Below are positions 57,793 through 64,000 of a stretch of 64,000 nucleotides of DNA, piece by piece. Position 1 is the stretch's first letter. Each line of letters opens with the position of its first letter. The translations under genes and the position numbers were made by a program. Below the pieces are notes generated by a model, which saw only the letters and a list, made by a program, of their open reading frames with translations, was not told where the DNA came from and ran no database searches. Source of the stretch: Plicaturopsis crispa FD-325 SS-3 (lineage: Eukaryota; Basidiomycota; Agaricomycetes; Amylocorticiales; Amylocorticiaceae); the NCBI GenBank assembly GCA_000827205.1, contig KN832554.1:675263-739262 (forward strand). Direction: 5' to 3'.

Positions 57793-60700
57793 ATGAGCCA
57801 CAAGGAGAACCAAGCTATGGGTGCCGCAATGGTACGTGTCGTCGCGTTTTTATACGCACAGTCTAATATTGACCGTCGCGTTATATAGTCTGCACCAGGA
57901 CCAATGGTCAAACCAGAGCCACAGGAAGCTAAAATAACACCTCTTTCCGCGTCGAACTCTTGGAGAGCCGCAAACGACGACGCGCCTATCGTGAAGCCAG
58001 ACGTCCATGCTGACGCTGCACGCGTCGTGAGTGACCGACGCGTCTTTTTTTACACGCGCGTGGAAATGCCACTGACGCGCGCGCGCCATTTTGACAAAAA
58101 CAGTTCCTAGAAAGGGGCCTCCCTGTGCCCGAGTATGTCTCGAAAAATGCTGCGTCCAGCTCATCGACGGCTATGGGCAACGGCAACGTGAAGCCGGAAC
58201 CTATGGACGCGCAGATGCAGGTTGACGCCCAGGAGGAGCAGGAGCAGCAAGCGGAGAAAGCTCCTGCGCTGTACCCCGTGTTCGAGTCGGCTGCGGACAT
58301 TCAGTATGCGCCCGAGGAGGCCCTCAAAGTCGGGCTGAGCATGGTGAAGACCATCAAGTCAAATATTAAGAAGCTCGAACTGGGCAGCAAATTGCGCAAA
58401 GATGTTTGGCTTCGGGAAATCGAAAGGTCAGTCGCAATAAGCTATACACAGTGGATATGATTTGACACGGCAACCGTTATAGCTTGCAGAACCAAGGCGC
58501 CCCTACGACCATGATTGCTGTTTGCGGAGGTACGTCCTGTCGTTAGTTCAAGAGAAACCTCGTCTGACCTTGCTTTTCTTTCTCAGCAACCGGAGCTGGA
58601 AAGTCGTCCATCCTTAACGCTATTCTCGACGGTAAGTAGTCCTCACAATGTAAACGCCAATTTGCGCTAACTTCCGAGGCAGACAACATCGTCCCGACCA
58701 GTGGAATGCGAGGTAGCTGACCTTTCAACTCTCATCCGTCGTTCTACTGACAAGCGGGACTTTCCAGCCTGCACCGCAGTCGTAACAGAAATCGCATACC
58801 ACTCCAAGAAAACCATCGACGCGGACGTATCCTTCCTCTCCGAAGACGAGTGGAAACAAGAACTCGAGGTCCTCCTGGATGATCTCATCGACGAGGACGG
58901 GCGGCTCAAGAGGGCTACGGACCTTAAGAGCGATGCAGGCGTTGCATGGCAAAAGGTACTGTACTAACTAACCTTGCCCTCCGGGTGTTTTCGTTGAGGG
59001 AAGGCGTTTGCTGATGAGGAGTATGTAGGTGCACGCGGTGTACCCGTCCATCTCGCAGGAACAGCTCGTCGGCATGACAGTCGAGCAGATCGTCGCCCGT
59101 GACCCCAGTAAGCCGCCCCTCCTCCCCCCTTGTCCCATGCGCGTTCTCTACTAAATTAACGCATGTACGCGATAGAAATCGCACGTATTCTGGGGGCGAC
59201 GAAGAACATCGTCGCGAAGGACTCGAAGACGTTCGCGCTGGAGATCGGGAAGTACATCGACTCGAAGGACCAGAAGCGCGGGGACAAGAAGGATAAGGAC
59301 AAGAAGAAGCATAAGGACAAGGACGCGCGTCAGCCCAAGAACAACCACAACAACGACGAACGGTCACAATCCGCCCTCTGGCCGCTCATCCGGCAAGTAT
59401 CCGTGCGCTGCCCCTCCCCCTGCCTCTCCACCGGCGTCATCCTCGTGGACCTGCCGGGCGTGGCGGACGCGAACGCCGCGCGGAACAGCATCGCGAAGGA
59501 CTATATGAAGAAGTGCGACTGTATTTGGATTTTGGCGCCGATTACGAGGGCGGTGGATGATAAGACTGCTAAGGGTGAGTTTGAATATTTGCGACTGTGG
59601 TTGTTGGTGTTGGGGGGAGGGGAGCTGATGGGATGGGGGTTGGACTTGTAGATCTGCTTGGGGATGCGTTTAAGATGCAGTTGATGATGGATGGGAAGTG
59701 AGTCGTTGGTCTTTCCAGCTGGTGACATGAACTAATCAAACTGGACCCAAAGCTACGATGATACCGCCATCACTTTCATCGGTGAGTCCCTACACTTCTC
59801 TGCCCTGCGCCTATATTAACTATTTGACAACCAGCGAGCAAATGCGACGACATATCCTGCTCCGAAGTCATCCGCGCCCTGCACCTCGAAGATGACCCCG
59901 ACCTCGAAGAAATAGAGGAGCGCATCGAACAGTACGCCGACGAGACGCAAGAGTGGAAAGCTAAGAAAAGCGATACTGAGAAGGTCATCAAAGGTACTTT
60001 GCCTTTCCCCCTCCCCTTCCCCTCCTCCCCTTTTCCCTCTCCTCCCCTTTTCCCCCTCCTCCCCTTTTCCCCCTCCCCCTCCCCTCTTCCTCCCCTCCCC
60101 CCCCTCCTTTACCATTGTCCAGGAAAGAGGAAACTAACTTGGTGCGCTCCAACAGCCCTGGACGGCACGCTGAAAGAGACGCGCGAGTACCTGCGCGAGT
60201 ACGAGGAGCATTTGAGGGCGCTGGAGGCCGGCGAGCCGTTCGTCCCGCGCCTCACCGCGAAGAACAAGACCGCGGGGAAGACGAACGGCAAGAAGCGCAA
60301 GAACTCGAGCGGCGGGAAGGGCGGGTCGCCCAAACGGCGTAAGAGCGATGGCGGGGATGGGTTTGGTGGAGATGATGATGAGGATATGGATGATGATGTC
60401 GAGGTTATCTCTGACGATGATAGCGATAGCGAGGATGGGAGCGATAAGGACTCTGACGAGGAGGGGTCCAAGTCGGGGTCCGATTCGGATTCGGAAAGCG
60501 ACGAGGGCGAGGATGAGGAGGAGGAGGGTGAGGTGGAAGTCACCCCCGACGACCTGAAGGCCAAGATCGACGACGCGAAGCTGACGATCAAGGCTACGCG
60601 CGAGAAGCTCAACGAGGTGCGGAAGCAGAAGAAGGAGGCCATTGATAATCTGGCTACGCTCCGCAAGAAAGAGCACAAGGCGCAGAAGGAGAAGAACGCG

Positions 60701-62520
60701 TTTTGTTCGCTCAAGCGGTCTGAGGTACGCTGTTCAAGAGCTAGCGGTGCTGACACGAGACTGACTTGTTTGGATGGTGGTAGTTTTCTCGCGACGTATT
60801 GAAGGAGGACTTCCGTGTTGGGTTGAAAGAGCTCGATGATGCGAATGCGGAGGAGAGGAACCCTGACGAGTTCGATCCTACCGTCAACCTGCGCAGTAAG
60901 TTTGGCCTTCGCAAGTATTTTTACTCAGTACTGACCGTGCATTACAGACTACGACGATATCGACCTTCCGGTGTTCACTTGCTCCTCGCGGGACTACGTC
61001 AGGCTCAAGCGTGTGTATACTTTGTAACATCACATCGTGACCAGTGCACTAATTTGTTCAATAGACCAAGTCAAGGGTGACGGTGACCCTACCTGCTTCA
61101 GTAACGTTGAGGACACCGGTATTCCGGCCCTCCAGCAATGGTGCCACCAGCTCACCATCGCCAGCCGCGAGCGCAGCGCGCGCAACTTCCTCTCGCACCT
61201 AAAGACTTTCGCGGACTCCGTCCGCAACTACGTCCAGGGCATCGGCGATGTCACCGTTGCCGACCGCGAGGCCCTCCGCGAGAAATGGGAGTCGAGCGAG
61301 CAGAACGACGCCGACGACGCCGATGATGGTTTCGGTGCTGGCTGGGCGAGCTCGGACCCGTTCGACATCCCCGACCTTGCAGGGTTCGGAGGCGGCCTGT
61401 ATTCCATGGAGAAGAAGCCCGCTCCCGTCAAGGTCGATCCGTACGGCGAACCGGTCGGCGTGACGCCCCGCCTGACGAAGGTGCGACGATGAGCTGGCGG
61501 TCTTTGTGTGCTCCGTTTAATAATGTGTCTGGATAGGAATTCGTCAAAGTCATTGATAGCAGCGTAGCCCAGCTACAAGAACGCTTCAAGGACGGCCTCG
61601 AGGAGAAGTGCCGTATCGGCGCTGCTAATGTGAGTCTCATCACAATGGAAGCGGATCCCTTTGTCTAACGTCGTTCTTTGTTAGGCCTCGGAAGCAGCCG
61701 TCGCGACTAGCGATACATTCGCTGCCTCGATGCACTGGGGCACCTACAGGGCAACACTCAGACGCCACGGGTCCTGGCGCCGGGACCTAAACGTCGAGCT
61801 CACCAACCCCTTCACGCGCAACATCGCACACACCTGGTCCAAAGTCTTCGAAGCGGACCTCTTCGCGGACTTCGACCGCTCCGCCGTGAGCGCCATCAAC
61901 AAGCTCCTCAAGGAGGTCGAGGACAGCGCCGCGCCGGGGCTCAAGGACCGCGCGCGGCTGCAGGCGGAGTCCTGCGTGGCGGAGGCGCGCGTGGCGCTGA
62001 AGAAGACGCTCGAGGTCGTGAGGGAGACGCTGAATAACGAGCAGAAGGAGGTCTCGCGGTGCCTTGCGCCGCACGTGCAGGACCATCTGCGCGAGGGCTA
62101 TAACCGCGCGATGGAGGAGCGCGGGACGGGCAGCGTCGCAAGGCAGAAGGCGCTGTTCCACAATTATGTCAACGATTGCAAGGATGAAGTGTTTAACGGC
62201 GGCGCGGAGGTGCTCCTTGGGCGGCTTGCGGGTGCTGCTGAGGCTGTTGGCGACGCGCTGGAGACCGCGCTCACAGAGCTAGCGCAGAAGGTACGTCTGT
62301 CAGAGCATGGTGTCCCTGCATCGCGAGCTAATCATGATTGTGCTCTATAGATTGAAGTAAACTTGGCCGTGCTTTGGGAGGGCCCCCGCGACGATCCTGC
62401 CCAGGTCAAGGCACGGGCTCAGATCGTCGAGTCTGTCTCGGAGATTATCTCCCAGACAGAGATGTGGACCACTGCCGAGCAATCCCGCATGCAAGATGTG
62501 GAATCCTCCAATCCCTAGAT
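57793..62520 (+). CDS. SLIP-GC-like dynamin-family GTPase
   Basis: Large GTPase related to nuclear GTPase SLIP-GC and other dynamin-like proteins; I estimate about 1150 residues. The N-terminal tail has two VKPEP motifs (near residues 18 and 80) and Gln/Glu-rich sequence. After DVWLREIERLQNQGAPTTMI comes the P-loop AVCGATGAGKSSILNAIL. The switch I region is IVPTSGMRACTAVVTEI and the G3 box is VDLPGVADANAARNSIAKDY. G4 appears as ASKCDD. Between G2 and G3 there is a Lys/Asp-rich insert (KKDKDKKKHKDKDARQ). Behind the GTPase domain a highly charged insert (KKRKNSS, SPKRRKSD, then long Asp/Glu/Ser runs at 60355-60535) looks nuclear. Helical stalk segments follow to the end MQDVESSNP. The intron 59994-60155 is almost pure pyrimidine. 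Basidiomycetes often carry several of these genes. Confidence 0.85.
59994..60155 (+). repeat. Polypyrimidine tract filling an intron
   Basis: This 162-base intron has about 120 bases (60001-60115) made almost only of C and T, in imperfect CCCCTCCCC and CCCTTTTC repeats. The open frame on the plus strand through it reads only Pro, Leu, Ser and Phe and is not coding. Splicing from GTACTT to CCAACAG restores IKALDGTLKETREYLR. Such mirror-like tracts can form triplex DNA and mutate by slippage. Confidence 0.8.
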
Positions 62521-63252
62521 CGCCGCCCTTGCCCCCCCTCGACACCCCGTCGGCCCAGATACTATATGTATGCGCAGCAAGAATAATCCCGTCGTTTTTA
62601 TTCTTCTCGATATATTTGATACCTTACTACCCCACAGCTCTTCCGGCGGTGTATTTCTCTTTGCTCGCTGTTCTCGTGGACTGTTGTGCCGCTTTATCCC
62701 CTCTCGCTCTGCTGTTCTTTTTATCGTTTCTTGTTATTGATCCGGCTGCTCCCACTCTATTCCTCTATCGCGCTTCCTATACTTACTTTAGCACACACTC
62801 CCACAGGATAAATGTACTAAATTAGAAACAGTACCAGTATCATAGAGCAATCTTGGTTGTAGATATACCAGCACAAAGTAAATTGACTGCTATACATACG
62901 AAAGCGATATCGATATGAACGTGAGCGAATAAGTCAGATAAAGAACACCGAGAAGTACAGACAACATAGCAAGATTTCAGCGAACCCAAACGCGAACCCC
63001 AAGACACGGAAGTCGTTTTGCTAGCCCTTCGCCTCGAAGGGACTAGAAGTCATTTCGTTCATCCCATTCCTTCGTGTAATCATGCGGCCTCCATTGGCCG
63101 TCTGCCCGTGAGTGAAAAGTCATCAGCAGCACATCCTCCCCACCTCCCTCGGGGCGCCCCTTCGTAGCGTCTTGTCTCGGCAAATTCGTAGCCGGAAAAT
63201 CATCATAAAACAAACGCGCGCTCCCGCGCGGCGACGGCGATCGACGCGCAGA
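62521..63252. other. Spacer between convergent genes
   Basis: About 730 bases between the dynamin-like stop and the stop of the small His/Ser-rich gene. The first 300 bases are T/C-rich 3' flank; the rest is A-rich. No gene is recognised. Confidence 0.35.
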
Positions 63253-63812
63253 TCAGACGCGGTACACGGGCCGCCCGCGACGGTCGACCTCGACGCCGTG
63301 CGAGTTCACGTACCGCTCGCGATGGCGGGTGCCAAAAAAGCTCCAGCCCTTCGAGCCGTGCGAGCGGTGGCCCGAGGAGCGGTGGCTGCGGTGATAGAGG
63401 CCGAAGAAGCGCAGGATGCGCTCCCCGAGCGAACGGTGATGGTGATGCGAGTGCGAACGGTGCGAGTGATTGCGACCGTGGCTGCGTCCGCGCCGATCCT
63501 GCAATGCGACAGTCTGTCAATCTCGCGCACACATGAGAGTGGGAATGGGAGATGGACACGTACCTCGACGACGATCTGCTGCACTGGCCGCCTGCTATGG
63601 CTGCGGTGACTGCGGTGGGACGACGACGGGATGTACGTGCGGTGGGAGCGCGTCGACATGGGGGTGGCGTAGTACGCGGGGCTGCTGGGTGCGTATCCCC
63701 CTGCGTATCCCCCGTTATACCCGTCGTTGTAGCCTCCGCCGTGCCCGTAGCTAGGCGAGTACACGACCGATGGCTGGTGGCTCTGGTACGATCCGCTAGG
63801 GTAGTATGCCAT
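63253..63812 (-). CDS. Small Tyr/Gly and His/Ser/Arg-rich protein
   Basis: Two exons split near 63500-63575. The first opens MAYYPSGSYQSHQPSVVYSP and continues with Gly/Tyr repeats (GYNDGYNGGYAGGYAPSSP), then SHRSHRSHSRRPVQQIVVE. The second reads DRRGRSHGRNHSHRSHSHH, then GERILRFFGLYHRSHRSS, KGWSFFGTRHRERYVNSHG and ends VEVDRRGRPVYRV. The amphipathic RILRFFGL and the VDxxGRPVYR ending look conserved, while the His/Ser/Arg parts are low complexity. About 160 residues, no signal peptide. It resembles a group of small basidiomycete proteins of unknown role; metal or nucleic acid binding through His clusters is speculation. Confidence 0.55.
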
Positions 63813-64000
63813 GAAAAGTCGTTAAAAGCGATGAATCGAGTGTGTTTTTTCTTTTACGATGGTGGGGGTGTTAATGAAAAGTTGCGGGGAGGGCGAGATT
63901 GTGAAGGAAAGTTATATAGGATTCCGGAAGATGTCATATCGAGGGGCTTGCTTTGGAAAAGACACGTGGCCACCCTTGGAAACACAGCAAAACCTTCGAA
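63813..64000. promoter_or_regulatory. Promoter side of the last gene, window edge
   Basis: The remaining 188 bases lie upstream of the minus-strand gene. GTTATATAGG at about 63911-63920 could be its TATA region, roughly 100 bases from the ATG. No further gene starts here. Confidence 0.35.

Noticed and set aside
59999-60160. Pro/Leu/Ser-rich reading of the polypyrimidine tract as coding
   Set aside because: It breaks the GTPase sequence; splicing it out restores a continuous helical stretch with correct GT and AG ends.
60109-60756. Minus-strand 215-codon Ser-rich frame
   Set aside because: Antisense of the Asp/Glu insert of the dynamin-like gene; serine runs come from the complement of GA-rich codons.

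Overview
This is nuclear DNA of a filamentous basidiomycete, most likely an Agaricomycete (mushroom or polypore class). Genes lie close together on both strands and are cut by many introns of about 45-70 bases with GT..AG ends and short exons. The proteins look basidiomycete: a PriA-like secreted cysteine-rich protein, a tandem pair of fungal seven-helix receptors, Dal5-type transporters and an Argonaute. I saw no rRNA, intact tRNA, CRISPR, retroelement or virus-like element. All gene models were spliced by eye; exon ends I checked are given.

Layout: 0.1-2.7 kb TCERG1-like WW/FF protein (+). 3.1-6.4 kb ER chaperone GRP94/endoplasmin ending in HDEL (+). 7.5-11.8 kb two tandem GPCR paralogs (+) duplicated with their upstream DNA. 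12.1-14.5 kb TFIIE-beta and exosome RRP43 (+). 14.7-19.5 kb SMC5 (-). 19.9-21.4 kb conserved protein of unknown function (+). 22.0-22.8 kb small membrane protein (-). 22.9-24.1 kb FAF1/C1orf131-like nucleolar protein (+). 24.3-26.2 kb disordered protein with degenerate repeats (-). 27.0-28.3 kb SSSCA1/ZNRD2-type zinc protein (-). 28.5-31.9 kb EDEM-like GH47 mannosidase (+). 31.9-33.9 kb APRT and ribosomal protein S1/S3A (-). 34.1-34.9 kb ATG10 (+). 35.2-36.7 kb mitochondrial acetyl-CoA acetyltransferase (+). 37.2-42.6 kb two Dal5-family MFS transporters (+). 42.9-45.3 kb mitochondrial group of AcpS-type PPTase, IBA57/CAF17 and COA5/PET191. 45.3-45.7 kb tentative small gene (-). 46.2-50.1 kb Argonaute (+). 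50.7-51.8 kb Ser/Thr-rich secreted protein (-). 53.0-54.1 kb CCDC90/FMP32 family mitochondrial protein (-). 55.1-56.0 kb PriA-like secreted protein (+). 56.4-57.5 kb two convergent gene remnants, an alpha/beta hydrolase head and a kinase-like head, meeting tail to tail. 57.8-62.5 kb SLIP-GC-like dynamin GTPase (+). 63.3-63.8 kb His/Ser-rich small protein (-).

Most of the window is core machinery: transcription, RNA decay, chromosome maintenance, ER quality control, autophagy, mitochondria and translation. Accessory material clusters in the GPCR pair, the transporter pair, Argonaute, and the 50-57 kb stretch with secreted proteins and broken genes. The most notable points are an 8-base microexon carrying the last catalytic Asp of Argonaute, a GT-to-GC splice donor change between the GPCR twins, three tandem SUMO-consensus motifs at the N-terminus of SMC5, a nearly pure pyrimidine intron in the dynamin-like gene, and the collision point of two truncated genes near 56.64 kb.
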